Origin: Vicinamibacteraceae bacterium
GTDB taxonomy: Bacteria > Acidobacteriota > Thermoanaerobaculia > Multivoradales > Multivoraceae
Reading direction: 5' to 3'
DNA length: 49,631 bases
Assembly: GCA_012270995.1 (NCBI GenBank)
Contig: JAAXHG010000158.1
Span: 1 to 49,631 of the forward strand
A program made the position numbers and the translations under genes. Positions 17,871 to 25,693 of this stretch are shown in pieces (position 1 is the first letter of the stretch; every line of letters begins with the position of its first letter). Under the pieces are notes generated by a model. It was not told where the DNA came from. It made no database searches and saw only the letters and a program-made list of their open reading frames with translations.

Positions 17871-19606
17871 CGACCCTCCTCCACGATCAGGTAGACGTCG
17901 CGCGGCGGGTCGACGATCCGGGTCCGGTCGCCGGACGGCCAGCGTACGTCCAGCCGCCGGCCGTCGCCGGCGCCGCCGGCCGTCGTGCCTCGGCCGCTCG
18001 AAACCGCCGCCCAACGCAGCCGATGCCCGCTCGAGGACTGGTAGCTGTCGCCACGAAGGACCCAGCGGCGCCCAGGACGGGTACCGTCCGCGGCGGCATG
18101 CGTCACGGCGGCGCCCACGCCCTGGGTGTTCGGCGGGCCGCCGCGGAGTTCCACCGCCAGCCAGCCAGCCGGAGGCGCTGCCGTGTCATTGCGCCACAGC
18201 CGCGCCGGACCTCCGTTGGCCGTCACGAGGAGGTCGCCGTCGCCGTCGTTGTCGAAGTCTCCGACCGCGACCCCGCGGCTGACCAGCGGATCCCGCTCGG
18301 TCCAATCGCAGCGCACTTCGGCGAAGCTGCCCGTCCCGGCGCCGCGCAGCAGCAGGTTGCGCTGCCGGTAACTCGTATTGTCGCGGCTAGGGGTCGTGAA
18401 GATGTGACCGTTGGCGACGTAGACGTCGAGCGAACCGTCCCGGTCGAAATCCTCGGCCACGATTCCGAAGCCGAGCAGGTTGAAGGATGGAAGGCCGAAG
18501 CCGGAAACGGCCGAGGTGTCCGCGAACAGAAGGCCGGCCGCGGTGCCGTCGTTGCGGTAGAGCGTGTTCGTCTCGACATCGAAGTTCGTGACCGCCAGAT
18601 CCGGGTCGCCGTCGAGATCGAAGTCGGCGATCGCCACCCCCATGCTCGCCTCCGGTCTGCCCTGTCCGTTCACGGCCGCTCCCGACAGCAGCGATTGATC
18701 CTCGAACGTGCCGTCGCCGCGATTGCGGAACAGGAGGTTCAGGGTCAGGTCGTTGGCGACGTAGAGATCGGCCAGACCGTCTTCGTCGAGGTCGGTGAAC
18801 ACGACCCCGAGACCCTTGCCGTCGGCGCCATCGAGACCCGCGGCCGCGGCCCGGTCCTCGAAGCTGCCATCGCCCCGGTTCGCGTAGTAGCGGTCGTGCT
18901 GGCCCAGGAAGAGCGACGGGTCGCAGACCTGGCGGCGGGAGTCCGAGCCGTCCCGGCGGCAGACCAGGCCGTGATCCGGGTCGTAGTCGACGTATCGGGA
19001 GACGTACAGGTCCAGGTCACCATCGCCGTCCGCGTCGGCCAGCGCCATGGAGGAACCCCAGGGGAACTCGTCCGCCCCCGCCTCCGGCAAAGCCGGCGGC
19101 AGCGGTTCCGGAGTGGCGAACGCCCCGTCGCCCCGGTTGCGCAGGAGCATCGTGGGACCGTAGTGCGACACGAGGAGATCGACGTTGCGGTCGCCGTCGA
19201 CGTCGGCCGCAACGACTCCCTGCCCGTACCCGCGCGGCAGAGTCCCGGCATCGACCGCTTCGAACCGGAACTTCCCGGCGACGTCGGGACCCAGGTTCCG
19301 GAAGAGCCGATCCGCCGACGACTTCCCGCCTTGCGGCGGGAACGGCCCCGACTGCACGAGGTACACGTCGAGCCAGCCGTCGCCGTCGAAATCGATCCAC
19401 GCCGCGCCCGCCCCCATCGTCTCGGGCAGATGGAGGCCGCCGCTCGCGCCCGATTCATGGACGAAGTCCAGGCCGGCCACGGCCGCCACGTCCACGAAGT
19501 CGAAGCCGCAATCCTCGCCGGCGGCGCCGACCTGAGGCCAACCGGCGGCGGGAGTCGAGACGGCGAACAGAGCGGCCGACAACCAGGCGCCGCCTCGAAA
19601 GCTCAT
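17867..19606 (-). CDS. CRTAC1-like protein with FG-GAP/VCBS repeats and UnbV/ASPIC domain
   Basis: A 579-residue exported protein with an N-terminal signal (AALFAVSTPAAG). At least seven FG-GAP/VCBS-type repeats follow, each with a calcium-binding-like DxDGDGxxD loop (for example WIDFDGDGWLDVYL, DADGDGDLDLYVSRY, DFDLDGDPDLAVTN, DFDNDGDGDLLVT), which predicts an extracellular beta-propeller. The last 90 residues match the UnbV/ASPIC type (GVGAAVTHAAADG, VLRGDSYQSSSGHRLRW, VRWPSGDRTRIVD). It is the first gene of an operon with the two M16 genes. Such proteins are thought to bind surfaces, glycans or protein partners. The pairing with a protease could mean substrate presentation; this is inference. 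Confidence 0.9.
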   Translation of the reverse strand: MSFRGGAWLSAALFAVSTPAAGWPQVGAAGEDCGFDFVDVAAVAGLDFVHESGASGGLHLPETMGAGAAWIDFDGDGWLDVYLVQSGPFPPQGGKSSADRLFRNLGPDVAGKFRFEAVDAGTLPRGYGQGVVAADVDGDRNVDLLVSHYGPTMLLRNRGDGAFATPEPLPPALPEAGADEFPWGSSMALADADGDGDLDLYVSRYVDYDPDHGLVCRRDGSDSRRQVCDPSLFLGQHDRYYANRGDGSFEDRAAAAGLDGADGKGLGVVFTDLDEDGLADLYVANDLTLNLLFRNRGDGTFEDQSLLSGAAVNGQGRPEASMGVAIADFDLDGDPDLAVTNFDVETNTLYRNDGTAAGLLFADTSAVSGFGLPSFNLLGFGIVAEDFDRDGSLDVYVANGHIFTTPSRDNTSYRQRNLLLRGAGTGSFAEVRCDWTERDPLVSRGVAVGDFDNDGDGDLLVTANGGPARLWRNDTAAPPAGWLAVELRGGPPNTQGVGAAVTHAAADGTRPGRRWVLRGDSYQSSSGHRLRWAAVSSGRGTTAGGAGDGRRLDVRWPSGDRTRIVDPPRDVYLIVEEGR

Positions 19607-19642
19607 CCAGTGACGGTAGCAGTTGGACGCGTCTCGCCCTCA

Positions 19643-19662
19643 CGCCGTAGCGGGCTACGGCG
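19643..19662. repeat. Perfect inverted repeat in the CRTAC1/folP divergent region
   Basis: CGCCGTAGC (19643-19651) and GCTACGGCG (19654-19662) pair perfectly around two G residues. It sits between the divergent starts at 19606 and 19683 and 9 bases before the TACACT box. It could be an operator or a REP-like palindrome. The adjoining 14-mer CGGCGCAAGCTCCT (19658-19671) recurs at 25628-25641. Confidence 0.4.
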
Positions 19663-19670
19663 CAAGCTCC

Positions 19671-19676
19671 TACACT
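19671..19676 (+). promoter_or_regulatory. Candidate -10 box (TACACT) for folP-folB
   Basis: TACACT ends 6 bases before the ATG at 19683, so transcription would start at the start codon. The same hexamer at the same distance precedes the sulfatase gene at 35759. No clear -35 element is visible. Confidence 0.35.
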
Positions 19677-19682
19677 AGAACC

Positions 19683-20915
19683 ATGGACCTCCCTTGCGGC
19701 CCGCACACGCTGACGTTCGCCGATCGCCCCCTGGTCATGGGCGTCCTCAACCTGACGCCGGACAGCTTCTTCGACGGCGGGCGCCACGACGTCGCCGGAG
19801 CCGCGACCCGTCACGCGCGGCGCATGGCGGCCGAAGGGGCCGACCTGATCGATGTCGGCGCCGAGAGCACGCGACCGGGCGCCGATCCAGTGAGCGCCGG
19901 GGACGAGCTTGCGCGGCTGCTGCCGGTGCTCGAGGGAATCGCCGCGCTCGATCTCGGCGTGCCCCTGAGCGTGGACACGGCGAAGCCCGAAGTCGCCGAC
20001 CGGGCGCTTGCCCAAGGCGCTCACCTGATCAACGACATCTCCGGCGCCGGCGAGGCGATGCTCGAAGTCGCGGCGCGCCACGAAGCGCCGGTGATCGCCA
20101 TGCACATGCAGGGCGAACCGCGCACGATGCAGCAGGAACCCCGGTACGACGATGTCGTGGCGGAGATCCGCGACTACCTCGCCGAGCGCGTGGCGGCTGG
20201 ACGCGACCTCGGAGTCGATGTGCTGGTGGACCCGGGAATCGGTTTCGGCAAGACGCTCGAGCACAACCTCGACCTGCTGGCCAACCTCCGCGAACTGCGG
20301 CAGATCGGCGCGCCCCTGGTGCTCGGCACGTCGCGCAAGTCGTTTCTCGACCGGCTGCTTGGCGGCGTACCGGTCGAGGAGCGTCTGACCGGAACGCTGG
20401 CCGTCAACGCCTGGGCGGCAGCCCTCGGCAGGGCCGACGTGCTGCGGGTTCACGATGTCGGACCTCACCGGCAACTGGCCGAGAGCATCGGCGCCCTGCG
20501 CCGGAGGCGTCGATCGTCGGCTCCGCGGCGGCGCGTTCTTGCACGCGGCATCGCCTGCCGCAGCCGCATCGGCGTTACGACCGCGGAACGAGCCAAGCCG
20601 CAGGAACTGCTCGTCGACATCGACGTGACCCTGACGGCTCAGCCTCCTGGCAGACGCGACGAGTTGGGCGGAACGGTGGACTACGCGCAGCTTGCCGCCA
20701 TCGCCCAGGCGGTCGCGGGCCGCCACGAGTACCGACTCGTCGAAACGCTGGCCGAGCGGATCGCGGCCACGGTCGGCCGCGAAACGCCGCGGGTGAGCGG
20801 CGGCTCGACGCCGTGGAGCCGGATCAAGTCGCTGCGGGTGCGGGTACTGAAGCCCGGCGCCGCAGGGGCGATCGGCGCCGCTGAAGTCGGGGCCGAGATC
20901 GACTGGCGTCCGTGA
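19683..20915 (+). CDS. folP-folB: Dihydropteroate synthase - dihydroneopterin aldolase fusion
   Basis: A 410-residue cytoplasmic protein joining two folate enzymes. Residues 1 to about 275 are dihydropteroate synthase with all usual motifs: VMGVLNLTPDSFFDGG, DVGAESTRPGA, LSVDTAKPEV, LINDIS, MHMQGEPRTMQ, DPGIGFGKTLEHN, LGTSRKSFL, RVHDV. After an Arg-rich linker (RRRRSSAPRRR), residues about 295-410 match dihydroneopterin aldolase: GVTTAERAKPQELLVDIDVT, GGTVDYAQLAA, RLVETLAERIA and RVLKPGA with the conserved Lys. The usual Tyr-His-Gly segment before GV is changed to RSRIGV. The next gene, folK, begins in a GTGA overlap, so three consecutive or near-consecutive pterin steps are coupled. FolB-FolK fusions are well known; FolP-FolB is less common to my knowledge. 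Confidence 0.9.
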   Translation: MDLPCGPHTLTFADRPLVMGVLNLTPDSFFDGGRHDVAGAATRHARRMAAEGADLIDVGAESTRPGADPVSAGDELARLLPVLEGIAALDLGVPLSVDTAKPEVADRALAQGAHLINDISGAGEAMLEVAARHEAPVIAMHMQGEPRTMQQEPRYDDVVAEIRDYLAERVAAGRDLGVDVLVDPGIGFGKTLEHNLDLLANLRELRQIGAPLVLGTSRKSFLDRLLGGVPVEERLTGTLAVNAWAAALGRADVLRVHDVGPHRQLAESIGALRRRRRSSAPRRRVLARGIACRSRIGVTTAERAKPQELLVDIDVTLTAQPPGRRDELGGTVDYAQLAAIAQAVAGRHEYRLVETLAERIAATVGRETPRVSGGSTPWSRIKSLRVRVLKPGAAGAIGAAEVGAEIDWRP

Positions 20916-21397
20916 CCCGGACTCGCACCTTCGTCGCCCTCGGATCGAACCTGCGGCCGAGGAGCGCCAACCTGCGCGCCGCACTCGAACGCCTCCACTC
21001 CATTGCCCACGTGACCGCGGTATCCAGCTTCCACCGAACCGAAGCAGTCCCCGAGCGCGGCGTGCTGGCCACCGATCCGGACTTTCTGAACGCGGCGGCG
21101 GTCCTTGAAACCGACCTCGACGTCCGCGGGCTCCTGAACGCCCTGCTCTGGATCGAGGCCGCCCTCGGCCGCGACCGGGCCGCCGACGCCGCCAGTCCGC
21201 GGCCGATCGATCTCGACCTCCTGCTGTTCGGCGACCTCGTCGTTGACGAGTCCGACCTCACGGTGCCGCACCCGCGGATGCACCGGCGCCGCTTCGTCCT
21301 CGAGCCCCTGAGCGAGATCGCCCCTGCCGCCTGGCACCCCGGTCTGCGGAAGACCGTGGCGGAGCTGCGAACAGCCGTCGGCTCGCGCCGGAGCTGA
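20912..21397 (+). CDS. folK: 2-amino-4-hydroxy-6-hydroxymethyldihydropteridine pyrophosphokinase
   Basis: A 161-residue cytoplasmic enzyme that transfers pyrophosphate from ATP to 6-hydroxymethyl-dihydropterin, the step between FolB and FolP. The motifs are intact: FVALGSNLRPRSANLRAAL at the N-terminus, the DPDFLNAAAVLETDL segment, the LLWIEAALGRDR loop, and the metal/substrate motif PRPIDLDLLLFGDLVV followed by PHPRMHRRRFVLEPLSEIAP. The length is normal. The start is GTG at 20912, overlapping the TGA of folP-folB, which implies translational coupling. It is the last gene of this folate unit; a 100-bp gap follows. Confidence 0.93.
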   Translation: MTRTRTFVALGSNLRPRSANLRAALERLHSIAHVTAVSSFHRTEAVPERGVLATDPDFLNAAAVLETDLDVRGLLNALLWIEAALGRDRAADAASPRPIDLDLLLFGDLVVDESDLTVPHPRMHRRRFVLEPLSEIAPAAWHPGLRKTVAELRTAVGSRRS

Positions 21398-21438
21398 CCA
21401 GGCCGGCTCGAACTCCAGTCGCCGAATGCCGTCCAGGT

Positions 21439-21448
21439 CCCTATAGGG
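21439..21448 (+). promoter_or_regulatory. Palindrome CCCTATAGGG, possible -10/operator
   Basis: A perfect 10-bp palindrome whose core TATAGG could act as a -10 box for the small coiled-coil gene, 50 bases upstream of its ATG. It is flanked by GGTCC and GGACC. No clear -35 element is seen. Confidence 0.25.
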
Positions 21449-21497
21449 GCCGGACCGACTCCGGCGTCGTGGAACACCGGAAAGGAGCTCGCCCGAT

Positions 21498-21848
21498 ATG
21501 ATGCATGATGTGATCGACACGCTCGCCACCGTCCGAAGCCTCGAAGAAGCAGGCATGGAAACGAGGTCGGCCGAAGCGGTCACCGAGGCGATCCGTCGGG
21601 CCGTCACCGAAGGCGGCGCCACCAGGACCGATCTCGCCGGACTCGAGACAGGGGTGCGCGCCGAGATCAACGGACTCAAAACGGCGGTGCGCGCCGACCT
21701 CACCGAACTCAGGGCCGAGGTGCGAGCCGACCTTGCCGACTTCAAGGCGGAGATCCGCGCCGACCTTGCAGCGCTGACATGGCGCATTCTCGGCGGTGTC
21801 GGCCTCCTGCTCGCCGTCTTCACCGCGGTCGACCGCCTGCTGGCCTGA
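21498..21848 (+). CDS. Small coiled-coil, tail-anchored membrane protein (DUF1640-like)
   Basis: A 116-residue protein. Residues about 40-95 form a regular coiled coil with an 11-residue repeat (GLKTAVRADLT, ELRAEVRADLA, DFKAEIRADLA). One C-terminal membrane helix (ILGGVGLLLAVFTAVDRLL) would anchor it with most of the chain in the cytoplasm. Small bacterial proteins with ELxAELRADLAEL repeats and a C-terminal helix are annotated as coiled-coil or DUF1640-like; their role is not established. An AAAGGAG ribosome-binding site lies 10 bases before the first of two adjacent ATG codons. It is a single gene between folK and the convergent acyl-CoA dehydrogenase. Confidence 0.75.
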   Translation: MMHDVIDTLATVRSLEEAGMETRSAEAVTEAIRRAVTEGGATRTDLAGLETGVRAEINGLKTAVRADLTELRAEVRADLADFKAEIRADLAALTWRILGGVGLLLAVFTAVDRLLA

Positions 21849-21885
21849 TCTCCTGGAGCCGGCTCGGACGCTTTGGCCGGCGTTC

Positions 21886-23055
21886 TCAGTAGCTCTTCGG
21901 CAGCCCGAGCACCTTCTCGGCGACGTGGCAGAGGATGAGCTGCGGGCTCACCGGAGCAAGCCGCGGGATCATCACTTCCCGCATCAGCCGCTCGACGTGG
22001 AACTCCTTCGCGTAGCCCATGCCGCCGTGGGTCATGACCGCCTGGGTGCAAGCCTTGAAACCGGCTTCGGCGCCAAGGTACTTCGCCGCGTTCGCGTAGT
22101 GGCCGCAGGGTTCGTCGCGGTCGTAGAGCGAAGCGGCCTGCATCGCCATCAGGAACGCCGCCTCCAGCTCCATCCAGCATTCGGCCAGAGGATGCTGGAT
22201 CGCCTGATTCTGGCCGATTGGCCGGCCGAAGACGCGGCGCTCGCGGGCGTAGTCCGTTGCCCGCTCCAGCGCGTTGCGGCCCACGCCGACCGCTTCGATG
22301 CCGATCAGGATCCGCTCCGGATTCAGGCTGTGGAGCATGTACTCGAAGCCCCGACCCTCCTCGCCGATCCGGTCCTCGGCCGGCACCTCGAGGCCGTCGA
22401 TGAACAGTTCGTTCGAGTCCACGGCGGCCCGGCCCATCTTCGGAATGCGCCGGACCTCGACCTTCGACCGGTCGAGCGTCGTGCAGAACAGCGAAAGCCC
22501 CCTGGTCGCCTTTCCCGTCTCGGCCTTCGGCGTCGTCCGCGCAAGCAGCATGACCCGGTCCGCTTCCTGAGCGGTCGTGGTCCAGATCTTGCGGCCATGG
22601 ACGATGTAGCCGCCGCCCGGCTGCCGTTCGGCGCGGGTCGTGATCGCCGTGGTTTCCAGCCCCGCGTCGGGCTCGGTGACCGCGAAGCAGGTCTTCGCCC
22701 GGCCCTCGATCAGTTCCGGCAGGAAGCGCCGGCGTTGGTCCTCCGTGCCGAAGACGACGATCGGGTGCGGTCCGAAGATGTTGATGTGGATCGCGGAGGC
22801 CGCGCTCATGCCGCCGCCGGCGCGGGCCACTTCGTGCATCACGAGAGCGGCTTCGGTGACGCCCAGGCCGGACCCGCCGTACGCCTCCGGCATGGCGATA
22901 CCGAGCGCGCCGCATTCGGCCATGGCGCGATGGAACTCACCGGGGAACCGCGCCTCGTTGTCGACTTCGAGCCAATACTCGTCGTCGAATCGCGCGCAGA
23001 TGCGCGCGATTCCCTCGCACAGTGCCCGCTGCTGTCCGGTGAGCGTGAAGTCCAT
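21886..23055 (-). CDS. Acyl-CoA dehydrogenase
   Basis: A 389-residue FAD-dependent acyl-CoA dehydrogenase; oxidises acyl-CoA to 2-enoyl-CoA in the cytoplasm and passes electrons to ETF. It has the usual length and motifs: MDFTLTGQQRAL start, FAVTEPDAGLETTAI and KIWTTTAQEADRVML (FAD-binding signature region), DYARERRVFGRPIGQNQAIQ, and the C-terminal THGGMGYAKEFHVERLMRE. The ATG at 23055 overlaps the stop of the small membrane protein gene (TGATG); the open frame upstream of it is the shadow of that gene. It ends the operon with oligopeptidase B-like and membrane protein genes, though no functional link is evident. Substrate chain length cannot be read from the sequence. Confidence 0.93.
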   Translation of the reverse strand: MDFTLTGQQRALCEGIARICARFDDEYWLEVDNEARFPGEFHRAMAECGALGIAMPEAYGGSGLGVTEAALVMHEVARAGGGMSAASAIHINIFGPHPIVVFGTEDQRRRFLPELIEGRAKTCFAVTEPDAGLETTAITTRAERQPGGGYIVHGRKIWTTTAQEADRVMLLARTTPKAETGKATRGLSLFCTTLDRSKVEVRRIPKMGRAAVDSNELFIDGLEVPAEDRIGEEGRGFEYMLHSLNPERILIGIEAVGVGRNALERATDYARERRVFGRPIGQNQAIQHPLAECWMELEAAFLMAMQAASLYDRDEPCGHYANAAKYLGAEAGFKACTQAVMTHGGMGYAKEFHVERLMREVMIPRLAPVSPQLILCHVAEKVLGLPKSY

Positions 23056-23396
23056 CAACCGGGCGCGGAGGGCAGCAGGACATACCGCGCCAGCACGGCG
23101 AAGCCACCGATCAGGATCAGCGCCGCGGTCCAGATCAGGGTCAACTGCTGCCACCGTGCGAGATGGTCGAGCTCCCGTACCCGCCGCAGGATGCCGCGCA
23201 GCAGGAACGGCATGGACGCGCCCCAGGCCAGGAGCAGGCCCAGGAGCAACCAGGAGGTCGGCGAGAAGCCCTGCAGCACGGCCAGCGCCCCGATCGCGAA
23301 CAGGAGCGCCAGGCGCACCACGATGCGCACGAAGCGCAGGCTCCCGGCCTGCTGCCGCTTGAGCTGATCCCGCCGGTCGCTGAAGTCGATCGCCAC
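23055..23396 (-). CDS. Small membrane protein with three predicted helices
   Basis: A 113-residue protein from a GTG at 23396, nine bases after the stop of the oligopeptidase gene. Three hydrophobic stretches are visible: IVVRLALLFAIGALAVLQGF, WLLLGLLLAWGASMPFLL and LTLIWTAALILIGGFAVLA. The N-terminus is basic and polar (DFSDRRDQLKRQQ), suggesting a cytoplasmic start. There is no family I recognise. It overlaps the start of the acyl-CoA dehydrogenase gene (TGATG), so it is real in context and probably co-translated. The GTG is the only reasonable start near the upstream stop. Confidence 0.65.
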   Translation of the reverse strand: MAIDFSDRRDQLKRQQAGSLRFVRIVVRLALLFAIGALAVLQGFSPTSWLLLGLLLAWGASMPFLLRGILRRVRELDHLARWQQLTLIWTAALILIGGFAVLARYVLLPSAPG

Positions 23397-23404
23397 GTCT
23401 TGAC

Positions 23405-25573
23405 TCAGGAGTCGCCGAGGCCGGCCAGATCGAGCAGGAAGGCGTAGACCAGGGCCGTCTCCCGGTAACGGTCGTAGCGGCCGGATGCGCCGCCATGGCC
23501 GGCGCCCATGTTCGTCTCGAGCAGCAGGAGATTGTCGTCCGTCTTGTTGGCCCGCAGCCGCGCCACCCACTTCGCCGGCTCCCAGTACTGGACCTGCGAA
23601 TCGTGCAATCCCGTGGTCACGAGCAGGTGGGGATAGTCCCGCGCCTCGACGTTGTCGTAGGGCGAGTAGGAGAGCATGTAGTCGTAGTACTCGCGGACCC
23701 TCGGGTCGCCCCACTCGTCCCACTCGAAGGTGGTGAGCGGGATGCTCGCGTCGAGCATCGTCGTGACGACATCGACGAAGGGCACCCGCGCCACGACGCC
23801 GTCCCAGAGGTCGGGCCGCATGTTGAAGACGGCGCCCATGAGCAGGCCGCCGGCGCTGCCGCCCATCGCGTAGACGCGGTCCGGATCCGCGTAGCCCTCG
23901 GCCACGAGATGCTCGGCGGCAGCGATGAAGTCGGTGAAGGTGTTCTTCTTGTGGAGCAGCCTGCCGTTCTCGTACCAGGAGCGGCCCATCTCCTCGCCGC
24001 CGCGGATGTGGGCGATCGCGTAGACGAAGCTGCGGTCGATCAGGCTCAGGAGCGGCGAGCTGAACGACGCGTCCATGCTCGAGCCATAGGAACCGTAGCC
24101 GTAGAGAAGCAGCGGACTGCCGCCGTCCCCGGACCGCAGGTCGGGCCGGTAGACGAGCGATACCGGCACCTGCGTACCGTCCTCCGCGGTCGCCCACAGC
24201 CGTTCGCTCCGGTAGTTCGCGGCGTCGAAGCCGCCGAGCACCTGGTCCTGCTTGCGCAGGGTCTTCTCGCGCCTCGCCGGGTCGTAATCGAACACCGACC
24301 GCGGCGTGGTCAGCGACTGGTAGACGTAGCGGAGTGTTCCGGACGACGGATCCGGGTTGACGCCGAGGCCGGTCGACCAGGTCGGTTCACCGAAGTCGAG
24401 CTCATGACCCGTGACGGCACCGTCCCCGGAACCGGACCCTCCACCCATCGGCTCGATGCGGAGTTGCTCCAGGCCCTCGCGTCTCTCCGCCAGCACCAGG
24501 AAACGATCGAAGAGCTCGAAGCGCTCGAAGAGCACGTCGTCGCGGTGCGGGAGTTCCTCGCGCCAGGCCGCGCGCCCGGTGTCGCCTTCGGCGGTCGACA
24601 TGAGCCGGAAGTTCGGCGCCCCGTCGTTCGTTCGCACCCAGAAACGGTCCCCCAGGTGGTCGACGCTGTACTCGTGGCGTTCTCCCCGCGGCTCGAAGAC
24701 GGCGAAGTCGCCGTCCGGATCGTCGGCCCGCAAGACACGCACCTCCGTGCGCAGGGTGTGGCTCGAAGTCGCCAGCAGGTACTTCCGTGACTGCGTCCGC
24801 CCCAGGAACACGCTGAACGTCTCGTCCGGCTCCTCGTAGACCAGTTCGTCCGGCCCTTTTGAACCCAGGCGATGGCGGTACACCTGGTAGGCGCGCAGCG
24901 TGTCGGGATCCTGGCGGACGTAGAACAGGGTCGCGCTGTCGGCGGCCCATACGAGATTCGCGGTGACGTCCGGGATCTCGTCCGCGAGCGTCTCGCCCGT
25001 CAAGAGGTCCTTGAACCGAACCGTGTAGAAGCGGCGCCCCACGTCGTCGACGCCGTAGGCGAGGATCCGGTGGTCCGGACTGACGGACGGACGAACCGCC
25101 GTGTACTCCTTGCCTTCGGCAACCTCGTTCACGTCGATCAGCACTTCTTCGGCTTCGGGATCCTGGTCGCCGCCGAAGACGTCGCCGTCGGCCGGCCGGC
25201 GGGCGTGGATCGGATACTGCTTCCCCTCCTCGTAGCGGGTGTAGTACCAGTAATCGCCGTCACGGTAGGGAACGGAGGCATCGTCCTCGACGACGCGGCT
25301 GCGGATCTCCGCGAACACGCTCTCCTGGAGCCCCTCGGTATGCGCCAGCGCGGCGTCGACGTAGGCGTTCTCCGCCTCGAGATAGGCGATCACCTCCGGG
25401 TTCTCGCGTTCCCGGAGCCAGTAGTACTCGTCGACCCGCACGTCGCCGTGGGTCTCGAGTTCGTGGGGACGCGCCTCGGCGAGCGGCGGCTCGCCGGGGC
25501 CCACCGCGGGAGCGGCGCAGGAAGTCACGGCGAGAGCGGCCAGGAGAAGGACAGCAGCAAGTACCTTTGGCAT
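23405..25573 (-). CDS. ptrB: Prolyl oligopeptidase family lipoprotein (oligopeptidase B-like, S9A)
   Basis: A 722-residue serine peptidase. The N-terminal signal ends in a lipobox (LAVTSC), so unlike cytoplasmic oligopeptidase B it is probably an envelope lipoprotein. Residues about 35-420 form the seven-bladed propeller region, beginning with VDEYYWLRERENPEVIAYLE. The alpha/beta-hydrolase domain has IAHIRGGEEMGRSWYENG, the nucleophile Ser573 in MGGSAGGLLMG, the acid region GLHDSQVQYWEPAKW and the catalytic His in GAGHGGASGRYDRY. The family cleaves short peptides, often after basic or proline residues. A TAGACT box stands 9 bases before the ATG. It is the first gene of a three-gene operon with the small membrane protein and the acyl-CoA dehydrogenase. 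Confidence 0.92.
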   Translation of the reverse strand: MPKVLAAVLLLAALAVTSCAAPAVGPGEPPLAEARPHELETHGDVRVDEYYWLRERENPEVIAYLEAENAYVDAALAHTEGLQESVFAEIRSRVVEDDASVPYRDGDYWYYTRYEEGKQYPIHARRPADGDVFGGDQDPEAEEVLIDVNEVAEGKEYTAVRPSVSPDHRILAYGVDDVGRRFYTVRFKDLLTGETLADEIPDVTANLVWAADSATLFYVRQDPDTLRAYQVYRHRLGSKGPDELVYEEPDETFSVFLGRTQSRKYLLATSSHTLRTEVRVLRADDPDGDFAVFEPRGERHEYSVDHLGDRFWVRTNDGAPNFRLMSTAEGDTGRAAWREELPHRDDVLFERFELFDRFLVLAERREGLEQLRIEPMGGGSGSGDGAVTGHELDFGEPTWSTGLGVNPDPSSGTLRYVYQSLTTPRSVFDYDPARREKTLRKQDQVLGGFDAANYRSERLWATAEDGTQVPVSLVYRPDLRSGDGGSPLLLYGYGSYGSSMDASFSSPLLSLIDRSFVYAIAHIRGGEEMGRSWYENGRLLHKKNTFTDFIAAAEHLVAEGYADPDRVYAMGGSAGGLLMGAVFNMRPDLWDGVVARVPFVDVVTTMLDASIPLTTFEWDEWGDPRVREYYDYMLSYSPYDNVEARDYPHLLVTTGLHDSQVQYWEPAKWVARLRANKTDDNLLLLETNMGAGHGGASGRYDRYRETALVYAFLLDLAGLGDS

Positions 25574-25582
25574 AGACAGGCA

Positions 25583-25588
25583 AGTCTA
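25583..25588 (-). promoter_or_regulatory. Candidate -10 box (TAGACT) of the oligopeptidase gene
   Basis: On the minus strand TAGACT lies 9 bases before the ATG at 25573, which would give a near-leaderless transcript. No good -35 hexamer is visible. Confidence 0.3.
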
Positions 25589-25627
25589 GGACCTTGCGCC
25601 GCGGAACCGCAACGGAGTTCAGGACGG

Positions 25628-25641
25628 CGGCGCAAGCTCCT
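25628..25641 (+). repeat. Second copy of a 14-mer intergenic repeat
   Basis: CGGCGCAAGCTCCT occurs here and at 19658-19671, both in gaps between genes, and is identical in both. Confidence 0.3.
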
Positions 25642-25659
25642 GACGAGGTGGGGGCTGGG

Positions 25660-25689
25660 GCCGAACGCGGCGCCTGCGACGGGTTCGGC
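25660..25689 (-). terminator. Stem-loop after the ornithine cyclodeaminase-like gene
   Basis: GCCGAAC (25660-25666) and GTTCGGC (25683-25689) pair perfectly over a 16-base loop, starting 5 bases after the stop at 25694 on the minus strand. There is no T-run, so it may stabilise the 3' end or assist Rho-type termination. Confidence 0.3.
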
Positions 25690-25693
25690 GGCG

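Noticed and set aside
21886..23496. Upstream extension of the acyl-CoA dehydrogenase
   Set aside because: The extra sequence is the shadow of the small membrane protein and oligopeptidase genes; ATG 23055 begins the conserved N-terminus.
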